A DNA stretch of 64,000 nucleotides from contig NC_087258.1 in assembly GCF_037042905.1 (NCBI RefSeq), positions 558,001 through 622,000 of the forward strand. Reading direction: 5' to 3'. This document shows positions 23,248 through 37,200 of the stretch, one piece after another. The stretch comes from Lytechinus pictus (Eukaryota; Echinodermata; Echinoidea; Temnopleuroida; Toxopneustidae). The notes under the pieces were generated by a model. It was not told the DNA's origin. It ran no database searches and saw only the letters and a list, made by a program, of their open reading frames with translations. Numbering within the stretch: position 1 is the stretch's first letter; every line of letters starts with the position of its first letter. The translations under genes were made by a program, and so were the position numbers.

Positions 23248-26200
23248 ATTCAATGAGCTATATTTTGAACCTCACGCTGCGATGAATAAAGAAGTTGCCT
23301 TAAGTCGAATTGTCATTTTGCCTATTTAGCAACATTTCGGATTTTTTTTACAGGATTTAGTTGGAATATGCCACTAAAACATGGGGAAAATCGAGCCTAC
23401 TCGTATATATTGTTCCCTCGAATACCCCCGGCAGTCAAGGGGTATTCGTATTGGCACAGTAAGAGTTAAAGGAATGCGAGAAGAAAATCAGCTATTCTCA
23501 GTTTAATGAAGTTAAATATAAAATCCCCTTTCACCGTTGCGTACTTCGCATCTAATCAAACACAAATGTAGATCATCAGTATTTACATATTCATCGAGAA
23601 ACCTGTGTTCTTTTGTATATTGGTATCATCACCTTTTATCAAAACAATGATTTTACTTGTAATGTTTCACAAACATTGCCCATGTAAGATGTGTTCTTTA
23701 AAAGGTTTAGTATTGGTTTGATTCTTTAGAAATTTTTTACATTTTTTATGAAAAGTTGGAACAATCTCACAAAAGTATAAAAAAACAGTGTGAAAAACTA
23801 AACATCATTTTTTTTATGGAAGGAATTGAAAATACATGTATCAAGAGTCACCCACATAATGATTAAACATGCCAATCATTAATGCCTCATACATTTATAT
23901 TTATTCTAGCATTCTTCTTTAGACTTCTGAACCTTTTTTTCTTATTAAGTTCACCTTATACATGTTATACACAAATAACACACACTTTATTGCAGGAATT
24001 TAAAAGAAATCAAGGTGGACTTACCTAGGAATTAATCGAATTATGTATGTAGTTTTAATGCTAACGATTTTTTTTTATTCTGAAAGGATTTGAATTCAAA
24101 TCCCCCAGATTTAAAAATAAACTAAAGATTAAAACTAAATCCAGAATCCGATTGGTTCCTGTACAGTCAAACTGTAATTCAATAAAGCTGAATCTATTTA
24201 AACAGTGTTTTGAAGCGAAATATACTGCATTAATATGATTTTAAAACAAGATTACCATCTAAATTATCAAAGCACTTGATGTATTTATAATCACGCAAAT
24301 TACAAAAGAAAAACACCTTCAACTGCCAGTAGGCACTATGACTATTTATTTCGGTGACAGTATACGGGAAAATATAGGCTACATCAGTATATCTTGGAAT
24401 GTGATACTCGACTCAAAATCATGCAAATAATTTTGATAAAAACAATTCGTATACTTACCGAGCACAGATATAAACCTGAAACACAGTGAAATGGTAATAA
24501 AATAACTAATCATGAAGACTCGCAGTAACAGTTTTACTATTTTTCTCTGCCTTACGTAACAAACAAAAATAATACAGCTCTTCTCGAAAAGCGTAATTGG
24601 AAAGGTATGTTATTACACACCCTTTAATTTGCGATCTGGTTTCGGACTATTAAAAACGAGTATTCAATATGACAGAGAAAAAATATGACGGATTACCAGA
24701 ACGCAAATATTAGAAAGAAAAGCACACCCAGAACGATATCGCTTTGCCTCTCGAAGTGTATGCAGATCATCAACAACGTTCATATCCAAGTACTTCCACC
24801 CAAATCGCAAACATAAGGTTATTTTATTAAAGATCAGAGTCGTAATATCCAATAGCAAAGCGGTCAAATAGTCTTCAACGACCCGTACCCGTTCATGTAG
24901 ACAAGGCGAATAAGTATACATTAATAACATTATTGAATTTAAACCCCGTTGCCAATATACACAAATATGTATAGATACCGACAAATGTCACTACTAAAAC
25001 ATTTGGCATAAAAGAGAAAGAATCGTGTTTTTTTTTCATTTAGCTTTTAATTCAAATTTTGCATTAGATGACATTGCAGCAGAAAATGTAAAAAAAAAAA
25101 GTAGCTATGCCAAAATAATACAGAGGACCAAATTAGTTTCTATTAAATCACTTCACATCATATTTGTGAACGAAATTAGGTTCTGTTATCTGTATTCATA
25201 GTATTTGTGGACCTGTGATGATATTGGAAGGTACAATTGGGTGGAATTGGTTATGTATGGTTTTTTTAATAAAGTCTTTAGACGAGGTTTTATTTCTGCT
25301 CATCTCCTTTTTTGCACAATGTTTAAAGGAACACAATCTACGATACTTCGCAACATTCGTATCATGTTTATTATTTTTGATATATTCACTTGGTGGTATT
25401 CTAAAAGTCATTGTTTGGTTAAACCTAGGATAACTTAGACCCATTTTTTTTAGAGTGCCAGTTGTCTACATATTAACCAATTGAATTTTTTATCCTACTC
25501 TTGTCAGTAACACCAGTAATTTATACACGATAAAAACATGTTCAGCAGCATCTGTCTTTACATCATTCACTTTACTTCAATTTAATTCATGGTTCTGTTA
25601 AGTACATATAAAATACATTTAAAAATAGCAATAATCCATGGACAATTTGGGAACAAATACAAAGTCAAGGTGATCACCACAGAAAACATACAAATAAACT
25701 AAATCGTATAAATCATTCAGTGATAAAAAAGTACTAACACGGAAGTAATGAAATAAGGAGAATGCGCTTTTACCTTCATTATGAGAAATATGTACATTTT
25801 AGGTAATCTGATATATATGATGTAATATGAAGTTATAGCATGTTACGAGTGATGCAGGCCTGATTAAACAAGGAAATATCGAAACTTCTATGTTTATATA
25901 GTTTTCAAGTATTTCACATTTGAGTTGTGAAAAGGGAATAAAAGGAAAATACAAAAATGTTGTGAATCTTAATTAATGGAATCAAAATGATTGTCACGAA
26001 TATGGAGGAAATAATTAAGTCCAGCCTTCCGTAGATGTGTGGTTTGAAATTCTAGTTTAGACTAGGGTTAAACCTAGGTTAAATTATCAAAATACCACCC
26101 TATGCATGTGTATAATGGAAAGAGCGTACAGAATGAGAAGAAATGTCTAGTATGTTGTCACATGACATGCTAATGAGCAATTAGGATGTCTGAACTGTCA

Positions 26201-26430
26201 TCCATTACTACACTAGAATTAAGTTAATTAAAGCCAAGGGTGGCGCAACAGAGGGAAGGAATGACAAGACTGAAAACCCTCTAAGAATCGGTTTTCCTTT
26301 TATGAAAAAAATAAATAAATGAAGAAAAAAAATGTTGGGGAAGAAATGGGAAGAAATGGGGGGGGGGGGGTTATAGCTTGAACATGCCCAAATCGTGTAA
26401 CTATATTTTAATTTCCCCTATATTATTCAA
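23248..26430. other. Intergenic stretch upstream of gene A
   Basis: No protein exon supported. It would contain the gene A promoter. A donor-like CTAG|GTAAGT on the minus strand at 24019-24024 and an acceptor-like site near 23277 could define a non-coding first exon. A dispersed repeat lies at 23408-23470. Confidence 0.4.
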
Positions 26431-26439
26431 ATTGCCAAT

Positions 26440-27360
26440 TATTCAACATTTAGGCCGTCTTTCCCTTGAATTGTATTCCCTTACTATGCAGACAATGCCC
26501 ATAAGATGTAGACGCGATCATTTTTGCTCGGAAAGCTTTCCAATCTGGGTGCCCTTGGTTCGAGAGGAACACAATACAAGGACACTTAAAACAAGTAGAA
26601 TCTGTATTGAACCTAGAAGCAAAACTGATCGCTACAGGAACAGCCCAGTCTCCTTCTTTACAAGACTTTTAAATTCCCATGTACTGTGAAGAACTATCTT
26701 TTTATATCTTTGTTTATTTTATTTGTCGCTTCTCTTGAACTGTAACTGACTCATATAAGTATTCTTGTAATTGTTAATTTCTGCAGAAATCACTGAACTT
26801 TCTTCTTCCAGACGTTTTTGGCTCATATGCTATAACCCACGTTACTCTTACCTTTTCTTTTGTAAAGGTGATATTACTTCAATGACATTTTTTTTGGTAT
26901 TTGATTCCATTTAAGTAATTCTTTATAATTATTATCCGTGGTTCCGTTTTTGCAACTATTATTACCATTAACACAATGTTTCTTTAGAATAGATATCATG
27001 ATCAAGCATACCGAGAACGATCCCAAACTAAATCGCTGTTACGATCCCAACCTAAATTATTATTTTGTACGGGATACATGTTTCCCATTTTTATTTTAAA
27101 TGTTCATTATCTTAAAAATGCTTTATATAACTTTAGTCTACTCCTTATCTTTTCTCATTCTTATTTCTAACATTAAACTTCTTCCTTTGTATACATTCTC
27201 TCTGTATCCCCTTCCCTATATTATACATTGATATACGTTGTTGTTTTACTGTTTTGGTTATATGTTTGTATACAGAAATTTTACTCTGTACAAAGTCATG
27301 TAATTCAGCCTTTGGCTGCTAATTGAATTTTATCATAATAAATACCATTTATCTATCTAT
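26440..27360 (+). mobile_element. Probable 5'-truncated LINE, 3' end
   Basis: A short frame ends KTDRYRNSPVSFFTRLLN, like the C-terminus of non-LTR reverse transcriptases. It is followed by a long AT-rich 3' part with a CAGCCTTTGGCTG hairpin and an ending AATAAATACC plus (ATCT)n. No other domain is left; assignment is moderate. Confidence 0.45.
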
Positions 27361-30300
27361 AAAAGGAATGCTTTGCCTTTTAGTTGCAAACAAGTTTAAT
27401 CAGTTCAATATGCATGCAACTGTCTAACGATATTGTAATTGCATATTAAATAATATCATGTTTTACCATATATAGGGTTCTCTTTTTATCCTCATACGCG
27501 TTTATTGTTTGAAAGGTCTAGTGCCCCCAGCCCCCAATAATTTACCCCAGTGATATGTAAGATACAAAGGATATTTCTAGTCCACCATAATTACAACCCA
27601 TCGGAAGGGGAGTGTCCACACTTATTATGGGGGGGGGGGGGGCTGCCCAAAGACTCGCTGATCGAGTGAATCGGATATTTTGAAGTCCTACTTTCGGTCA
27701 GGGAAAGTCGGAGAGTTTGAAAATGGAATAGGAAGTTGTGTTAAACAGGAATAAATCAACGTAATTCCACTAAAATAATTCAGTCTAATTATGTGTGTGA
27801 GAAATGTTTTATTTTTTTTGTCAAGCATTATATATCAAGACACAAGTACACAATTCACAGTATACAATCAACTCATGCATAAGACGATTTTTCCATGTTT
27901 CACGCGAACTTAATAACGACGCACGAACGTAAGATTTTGTTTTAGGAAAACAAAATGATTTGATTACTTTACAATTTCTTCAGTTCATGAATTTATTTTT
28001 TTACCGCGATCAGTGCAAGAAAAAGAAAATGGAACCAAATGCTTAAAAATATACCAAATCCTTAACCATATAAACATGAAAAGCACTCTTGCGGACCCAC
28101 GTTTAATTAGTCAATCAAGAATCAATAATTTTTCAGATGAAAATTCTGAATAAAGTACACCATAAAGCATTTAGTACATGTAAATCTCACAGCACATGTT
28201 GACACATTAGGTGAGTGAACAAGAATTATAATAAAAATATCACAAAATTGGAATGGGAAAATCAGCTGTTTAAACGCTGAGGGAACACATTTACATCCTA
28301 ACATCTCAGACACATAAATAAAGTTAATTAAAAGATAGGATAAAAATACATACTACGAGCATTCATATCACCATATCCTTATCGCTCTTTCATGAAAAGA
28401 AATGAAATTACTATACTGAATGTATTTGATTTATGCAGATAACAATTTAAACATGAGCCAAATTCCATATGAGATGATACAATTTTCATTTCATTTTCTT
28501 TATCTCGTTCTTCCCCTTTTTATTATTCTTCTTCTCCTTCTTCCACTTCTTCAGGCTATTTCTTCTTCTTCTTCTTCTTTTTTCCTCTCCTTCTTCATCT
28601 TCTTCTTCTAATACAAATAATAATTATTATTAATGTAATTATTATTTGTATCATTACTATCATTATCATAATCATCGTCATCATTGTTTTTATTATTATG
28701 ATTAATGTTAACGTCATTATTTATAATAATTATCATCAAAATTGTTATCATTCATTCATACATTCAAGTGAATATTGTCTACACACACGTATATCTAATA
28801 TAGATCTGATAAATAAACAAATGAATGATTTTTTTAAGAAGTACTTCTGTCAAGCTATGAGCTGTACTATCTTTCCCTGAGATTAAAAATCTATTCATAA
28901 CTTTTGTCACATATCAACTCTCATCTCGTTCATCAAGTTCTATTAACATGTCAACGTAGAGGCGTCGATCCTGGGGGGGGGGGGGGGACAAGGGGGGCGA
29001 TCGCCCCACCAATGAAAATGAAAAATTATTTGGGTGGCAAGCATATCGTTAAGCCCCCCCCCCCCTCCGATTAAATCCGGAACTGCACAAAGGAAATAAA
29101 ATTGTAATTTTACACAGAAATCAGCAAATTAACAAAACACAAAATAAAATTTTGTTTTTACATCTATACTACATTACAAAATCATGATTTCTCCGCGCGG
29201 GAAACGATTCCATCTATCCTTGCAACTTTTGTTAAGGTAGGCCCTACATTTACGCAGGAATCTTATCAAATAGGCATAGAATTATTTTCTTCCAATAATA
29301 AACAAGAAAATGGCAAACCCCGTTTTCCATAGGTGGATCAAGGTTAGTTAAGTATATCTCTAAATTAATTCTAACAAAAAACTTAAAAAAAAAAACAGTT
29401 GATCAAAAATTTCGGCTCGAGATTTGCGCTCGCATCGATTGTTCAAAATACAATTAATCCATGCCTCCTATTCATAGTTATAAAGGTGCTTAAAATGTCC
29501 AGTTTTCAGGCCTTAATAGCAACAAATTTCACGCTCTCATTAGGCTTATAAGATTAATAAATAAGATAATAATATATCTACGAATTCATAATAATCAAAT
29601 TGTCTCAGATTGTTCAGATTGGAAAATCGAAAAGTTTCATCTCGAGCTTAGGAAGAGGAATAGGAAGATAGTCATCATTTTCATTTATGATGACATTATG
29701 TCTTTGAAATATCCCGGTCCTAAATCAAAATAACACTTATAATATATCAGTTCGCGCCTTGCGCTCGCACCATTTGTTCATTGCAATCCATATCCACTTC
29801 ACACTTGAAATAGTGCATAAATTGACCCTTCTTCAGATCGGAATACCTTTTTTTTTCAGCTCGCGCTTCGCGCTCGCATTAACTACTTTCATAAAAAAGA
29901 TGTATTTAGAATGCCCAAAATCCAGGTCGCATTATTAATGTAGGAAGATACCCAATTACCCGTTCTATTCATGATTTCCAAAACATTAATAGAGTGTCCA
30001 TTTTTTAGGTCTGTTAATTTTTTTCTCGCTCGCGCTTTGTGCTTGCATCGATTGTTTAGTGATATACTTATCTTGTTTATGATTACAAAAAGTGCAAATA
30101 CAAATACATTGTGAGATTTTACAAACACATGTGTGATTTTAAGGGTGTGTGTGTGTGTGAGTTTGTCTGTTTTGTGCAATCGAGCGCCTTTGCAATGTTG
30201 ATTTATGACTCATGATTTTGCCCCCCCCCCTCCTATGAAAAATGGTGTGTCCATGGAAACACAGTACATGATTATGGAAGCGTACTATATGTACATGAAT

Positions 30301-30487
30301 GTGGTAGCGGGGAATCCTATGAAGGAGTTGAATCAATAACCATCTAGCCAGTCTCCATTCTTTCAACATTCATTGGTGATCTTCCAGTTAATGCAAGGCA
30401 GTTCAGGATCGGAGGTCCCCCACGTTCTCTGATAAGAAAGGCACAAGTTACTCCTACAAACCCACTTACGAACCAGACTGAATAAAA
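27361..30487. other. Gene-free intergenic stretch
   Basis: Contains a G-run at about 27630, TTC/ATT microsatellites 28500-28760, a G- and C-run pair at 28970-29065, and the CTCGCGCTTCGCGCTCGCA motif cluster listed separately. No exon supported. Confidence 0.45.
29405..30056. repeat. Cluster of four CTCGCGCTTCGCGCTCGCAT-like motifs
   Basis: Variants at about 29414, 29751, 29860 and 30026, each followed by a TNNATTGTT-like or related tail, in otherwise AT-rich sequence. Related GCGCGAAGCGCG motifs occur at 63420-63680. Confidence 0.6.
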
Positions 30488-30533
30488 GTACGGAGACCTC
30501 TGGCACGACCCGTCGTGCCAGAGGTCTCCGTAC
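30488..30533. repeat. Perfect 22-bp palindrome with 2-nt centre
   Basis: GTACGGAGACCTCTGGCACG and two more bases, then CC, then the exact inverse. No mismatch. Located 3' of gene B. Confidence 0.9.
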
Positions 30534-30927
30534 GCGTTCCAATATTGAAACAACGCTCTCTGACATGAGCGCAGTCTCCAATTTTTTCTTGCGACTCCCC
30601 AAGGTCTGAGGACCGCATCATTCTTTGGAGATGTCTCGGATACATCGATGAAACGTCTCAGAAACTAGCAAATCTAGAGTAGCAAATTGATTACGAACCA
30701 ATGCAAGACCACGCCCGTCAAATTGTGCCTTTCCCGGCCGCCTGTACACCGATATTAGTCACTGCCCCTGTCAGTTTCTCCCGAGACTACATATGCAATA
30801 ATAATAAGGACTACTAATTTCAAATCAATAGGCCTACTCTACTTCTCGTGCATACGTTTTTGCATTGCTCAACATATGAAATATTTTGAATACGAAACCC
30901 TGTCATAATCGTTTAACCTCAGAAAAT

Positions 30928-31248
30928 TCAGTCTGAAACCATGTCATATGTGGCATTATCAATGCCCAACTCAACATGGGCCGGATATGACTGCATCATG
31001 CCTTCGTTCTGTGATGACGTCATCATCGCCGACGGCGGTGGTGGAAATCGTGTATCATCAAATACTGTATCTTCGTCGTCGGAGTAGTCATCGTACTCGT
31101 CATCGACGTCGTGTACCTGACCTTCAATGGTCGTTCTGTCCTCCATCTCCATGTCAGGATGGTGGTCGTGTTCGTTGTCGGAGGCAGTCCAGGCACCAGG
31201 GAAGAAACCAAAATTATGGGACTTGTACGTTTGCCATGGTGAAAATCC
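30928..31248 (-). CDS. Gene B exon 10: acidic cytoplasmic tail with FPPPP
   Basis: 107 codons including TGA. It has a His/Asp patch, then DVDDEYDDYSDDEDTVFDD followed at once by TRFPPPPSA (residues about 1154-1158), and ends NATYDMVSD. FPPPP next to acidic residues is the core ligand form for Ena/VASP EVH1 domains. Confidence 0.8.
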   Translation of the reverse strand, partial: GFSPWQTYKSHNFGFFPGAWTASDNEHDHHPDMEMEDRTTIEGQVHDVDDEYDDYSDDEDTVFDDTRFPPPPSAMMTSSQNEGMMQSYPAHVELGIDNATYDMVSD

Positions 31249-34200
31249 CTGCAGATTTCATATTGAAAAAGATCAGTGAGTGTGAACGTATCTTTGTCAT
31301 CCATGTATTTTGTATGTAAGCATCACAAAATGAAGCAATTACATCAAATCAGTAATTCAAAGAAAGCTTTCGAAAGAAGGATGGCAGGAAAATTGAATCA
31401 CTACAAACTATATACTTGGTATTTTCGTCACCTCTCAGAGTGACTACTGTGACGCATTTTTTTGTTTTCAATAATATAATGCACTGTGAAGGAATACCAC
31501 AATCATTTTCCTGAGCCTGTATACAATTGTATTTCTTTTATTACGAAACGACCTCAAAATTTTCGGTGAAGAGCTTTTTTTTCGGAAATTACTTCTGAGA
31601 GGAGAAATTCAAATACAAACATTAATTGTTTGCATTTTTATTTTTGTAAAATGCATGCATTAGATTAAATCTAATTTAATGAAAATGACAAATTCATTTC
31701 CAACTGCACATTTGCATTATCAAATCTATCCCAAAATACCTACCTCTTCAGCAACTACTCCATCACTTATCGAAACCGGGTTACCATTGACCGATACGAC
31801 AAGCTTATCATTGGTTCGACATGATCTCAAGATGCGTTCACCGCAGCATACGAGAAGGATGACGACGAGGAGAAGAAATGCAACCGCTCCAATCATACTG
31901 TATGCAACAATCTGCCATTTATTTTCTACGGTAATGAAATTAATTGAGAGTTAGTTTTGCTTTAAATGATGCACAAATGACGATAAGCGTAGAATTCAAA
32001 TTTGTAGCACAGTCTATATGACGTCAGCTCATATGGATGAAACCCTCCTCATTATCATATTAAAACCTTTTAGTACCTTTAAAACATCAATCATGATATA
32101 CATTATTTAAGTTTTTGTCAACTGGTTTATGTTCTATCGAAGTAATAGATATTTAATAAAATAATAATGAATTTATTTATTCATTAGGTTAGTCAAGTAT
32201 TCAAAGGCAGCATACAAACGACTTTATCTAGTTAAAAATAAAATTATTTTCCCTTGTGACTTGATTATGCTTGTACGTTTAGTTATTTTACATGTAACAA
32301 TGTTTTTTTTATTTCTATTTCTATGATTTTCTGCAAATTATTTTTTATGGTTTTCAATGCGGTATAAGTGAAATGAAATTAAAAAATTACATGAATCGCT
32401 TCTAAAAAACTTTAAAAAATCGTTTTACCTGGTTCTTTAGGAGTAACCTCTGTTGGCTGTGTTGAAATTGGTATAATAGTTGTGAGCGCACTGATTTCTA
32501 AGAGGAAGAGAAACAATGCAAGATCGAATCAGATTTAATTGAATAATGATAAACGGATTTAATCAGTATAATCATTAAAACAATCTATTTTCATAATTAT
32601 GTAGTTAATACTAATACCTATTGGAGCGACAAATCACATTTTATCTTGCAAAATTATTATCGCATCCCCCATTGCGAATGCTTTGGCCACATAGTTCTCG
32701 TTTCTATTCTAGTTTTCGTTTCCTTTGTCACGTTAAAATAAATGAAATAAAAACAAACCAAAAAATATGTTTCAAATTTAATGTGTGATGTAATACTTTT
32801 TAGTATTTAATTTGCTTATAATTTTTACTATCATTTTTTTATATTTTTACAGTGTAAATGTACATTTCTTAAATACAATTCAAATAAGGGATTCAACGGG
32901 ATGAATTCAGTGTAAAGCATTAACTATTGATGTAGTCCCACAAAATTGTTTTATTGTTTTTATACCAATCCTTACCTGTAATGGAAATAGTGTTTTTATC
33001 GATGGTAAATTCGGTACCATTGGCTTCCAGACTCCCATTACCATTCTCAAGTGTGGTCAGTGTAATATTCAAAAGAGTGGCTTCTGTGACGTCAGATGAT
33101 GGTAAAAACTCAGTGTAGAACCACGCGATAATACTTCCAGATGTGAAGTTGTGCACATTGCATCCTGTGTATCCAGACAGATCTCCATAAACACCAAGAG
33201 CCTGAACATTGATTTCGTGGTCATTTAAAAAGAAATAAATTGATCGCAAACGTAACCGTTCATGTTACCATTTGAAGAGGGAAGTCCCCTCTCTGGAAAC
33301 CCAGATTTTCCTATTTTGGAAAAAGTTTTGATACAGAAAGTTTATTTTATTTAACATTGATACAATTTTGGGTTTATAATCACGAAGGCCACTTGAAAGA
33401 AAGTGTATCTGGATACGTGCTCTAGCTGGACAGCCTATATGTAGCAGAAATGCTGAATATATAGAGTAACATAATTTATGATCATTCTAATGGACATATA
33501 CTTCGAAACAAAAATGTTACGTTCTGAGTGTGAGAAAGGACACGTGGCTTGACTAGTGATGCTGATACTATTCATGGGTGTTGTAGTTGCGTAAAAATTT
33601 AAATTTAAAAAACAAATGTTTAGTTTCTGTTCAGGTTTTGTAACAACTTTGCCAAGTCAAATGCGTGTAAATTTTAACACGTATAGGTGACCTCGAAGGA
33701 CAATCTGGCTCTTATTCTTAAATAAATTGAATACTTAGAGTCATCCACCGTATTCACGGTGCTGACCCGTCACTTGTGGCGAACACTTTTCCTCGCCCAG
33801 GGTCATTGTGAAGAGCGCCATCTAACGAAATATGATTGTGCAGGCCTATCCAAAAGGAAATTAATTCATGTCATTCGAGTTTAAATATTACTTGCATTCT
33901 AATTCATTCAACTTCTTTCCACTAGAGCATACAATAACACTAACCTAATAATCATAATTCATTTTACAGTTTATACATGTATACATTAATCAAACACAAA
34001 CTAACACTTCTTCTTTAAAGGTTGTGATATCTACAAGATGACGTCTCGCCAAGAATTATTTTTTGAAAAGTTGATAATATTGTTGTCACTTGTATTCTCC
34101 GTCTAATGCCTCACTTTTCTCTACTTTGGGTATTCATGGTCAAGTGAACGTTTACTCGTCAAAATGCAGACCTCAACGATTTAAGCAAATAATAAAACAA

Positions 34201-37200
34201 ATATATACTTACCAAGTTACAAATTTGAGCTTCAAGTTGCTGATACAGGGAGCTTTGAGGATCTGTCAGTTCATCAGTGAAGTTGACCTCGTTGCCATCA
34301 ATTTCAAGAATCTCATAAACCATGAGGAAAGATAGCGAACCTGAGAAAGGAATAATATTGTTTGCGAAGACATAAAGATAAGAATATCGAGAATTTATTT
34401 GATCTTATGAATCAGAGATGTTAATAATAATAACAATAATAATAGGCATTTATATAGCGCCATCTATCTAGAAATATCATATTCCGAGGCGCACAAGAAA
34501 AGAAAGAATGAGAAAGTTTGGATGAGTGTCAAAGTGCCAATAACTATTAGTGTTGTAAAATACAAGACTTTAGTTTAGATTTGAAGGTGTCCAGTGATGG
34601 TATGATTCTTAACTTTAACGGCAAATTATTCCAGAGAGAAGGTGCTGAGGCAGAGAAAGCTCGAGCACCATATGCTACACGTTCACATGGAACTCGGATG
34701 AGACGGACCAAAATAATTCCCTTCTTAATCAAAACAATGCGCCTTCGTTTTTTTTTATTGCAAAGAGTATTAACAATTTCATTTATATAATAGTTTATAA
34801 TAGGAGTCCTTTATTGCGTGTAACCTACTTAAACTTGTTGTCTTGTATATACATGGATTTTGCAATTATTTTTGTTTGAAGTTAAAAAAAATAATTCTAA
34901 AATGAACTGAAAGTAAGCTCAACATACCAGGAATAGAAGTAGCTGCAGAAGCTATTTCGGATTGGGTTGTTCTCTTTGATGGTTCAGTTTTCTTGGACTC
35001 GGTAGATTTGATTGTCGTAATTTTCCCAGGAATCGTGGTCTTTCGAGATGTTGTTAAAGTACTTTGCGTGGATGTGACTTGCGCTTTATCTGTTGTAGCA
35101 GCTGACCCAGAAACTGTAGGTTGAAGTAATACCATAATTTAACTCTTATTATATATTTCAAGGTCTCGTATGTTATAGCAGAATTTGATACCTAATTGCA
35201 ATATCTAAATGGGCAAAAACGGTGCAGATAAATCTAATATCTGCCCTCGAAGTTACATCAAGGCAATATGCAGAGTCAATTACGTGATTAACAATTAGCA
35301 TTACTGTTTTATTATGTTTGTTGATAGATTTTTAAGTTATGAGGACCTGTCCGTATATTCATCGAAAAAAGAAAAGGAAACATGATTGCAGATTACAAAG
35401 CACCTTAATGTATGGGATTACTTTTTCACTTATATACATGTATATATGACTGACTATGTAAACAATTTCATGGATTAATGCATGTACAATAAAACAATAG
35501 CATAGATATATCCAGAGTGAGTAGTCGAAGCGTGGAATCACTAAATGTTGGAGTAAAAATAAGAAGAAAGACAATAGCCTACCAGTAGCAGTAATAGCAG
35601 TGGTCGATGGACCAGAAGAGTATTGTTTAGTAGTCTTTGGCGATTCAGTTTCCTTGGGTTCTGTCGGTTTCGCGGTCGTGACTTTCTCATGAACCGTTGT
35701 GTCGTAAGATGTCAAGCCATTCCTTGATGTACTCTCCATGAGACGTGATGTTTCGATTATTTCTGTAAGAGGTGTAGATGTTTCAATGGTTGTACCTGGT
35801 AGATATGTAGAAGTTGAAATAATGGAATCTTGCTCAGTTGTCGTGGAAACAGTTGACGTTGATGTCATATCAGTGTCGGTGACCATTTCAGAAACTGGTA
35901 AGTCTGTACTATGAGTTTCTTCAGTATATACCCTTGCTGTAGATGTGTCTGGGATATTAGTCCCTTCTCCGTCAGAAGTTCTTAAGTCCCCATTAGTTAT
36001 TTCAGTAGAGGTCGGGGAATACGTGGTCATGTTTTCCGTAAAGTCTAATATGGTATATGCCGTACTACCTGTTCCTTCTGATGTTCTCAGGTATGTGGTC
36101 TGAAACCCGTCATCTGTGGTAGATATAAAAGTAGTCACCATATCCACAGGTGGTGTAGTAAGCATATTCGTAGATGATTCTGAAGCAGCTCCTGGTGATC
36201 CTGTCAACTTTGGTGTCGTATAATCAAAAGTTACTAACTCAGTTGTGAAGAAATGCTCAGTGATGGGGATAAGACTGTTGGACGAGGAAACACCTATTTC
36301 ATCAGTTACTGTTCCTGTGGCGCTGGATTGCGAATCAGTAGTACCACCCGGAGATGATGAAGGTGTTATCGCATTAGTCGTATTTTCGTCTGTGGTAATA
36401 TACTCATAATCTGTTTCTAGAGTGGTTTGTAGCGAGTTTTGAAGCTCTGTTGTCCCATCACCATGTGTTGTACTCTGGGGGGTTGTTCTTGTTTCAGATT
36501 GCATTGCAGCACTTCCTGAAAACATCTCTTGCGTGGTATCATATATTTCAGTAGTATAAAAAGTATTGGAAATGAATTGATTAGTAGGTTGCGTATTGTC
36601 CACGACAGTTGTTGGGACAGTCTCAGTCATGACTGTATTTGGTATATATGTTGCCGGGATTAAATCTGTTGAATTATTGCCAGTGGTTACAACGTTATTT
36701 GTTGTGGGGTTCTCTGTGTCCGGCCTTTCTGACTTCAGGTCAGTAACAATTTCTGTCATATCTGGATAATCCGTTACAGATGTAAATGACGTTTTCCACT
36801 CTGTACTTGGCAGTACTGTGCTTATTGTGACACCGTCAGTTTTAGCTTCAAGGTATTGAGTTGCTTCAGAGATCAGTGTAGTAAATGCGATCTCCAAAGT
36901 AGGCAATTCCGTTGTTGAATGCGTTTCATCCGGTGATGTTGTTGGCCCATGTGATGATAGTTCGGCTGTTGTTGATTCGATCTCTGTTTCACCAGACATA
37001 TTAGTACGCAGAGTAGATTGGACAATAGTGCCATCAAGATATGATGTACTTTCGGGAAGCAATGTGGTGATCTCGGAAGTAGTTGCTTCACTTGACGGCT
37101 CATCTACATCAGTTGTGTGATTGTATAATGGTAGATCCGGCGTGGTTAGATGACGCTCGGTCGTGCTGAGAAAATCGGTACTCGCTGTAGGAGATCCTGT

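Noticed and set aside
24664-24984. 106-codon minus-strand frame upstream of gene A
   Set aside because: No recognisable domain, no splice-supported neighbours and ordinary AT-rich composition; could not be supported.
30344-30602. Two overlapping minus-strand frames downstream of gene B
   Set aside because: They read through the perfect palindrome and show no domain; the gene B stop at 30928 is well supported.
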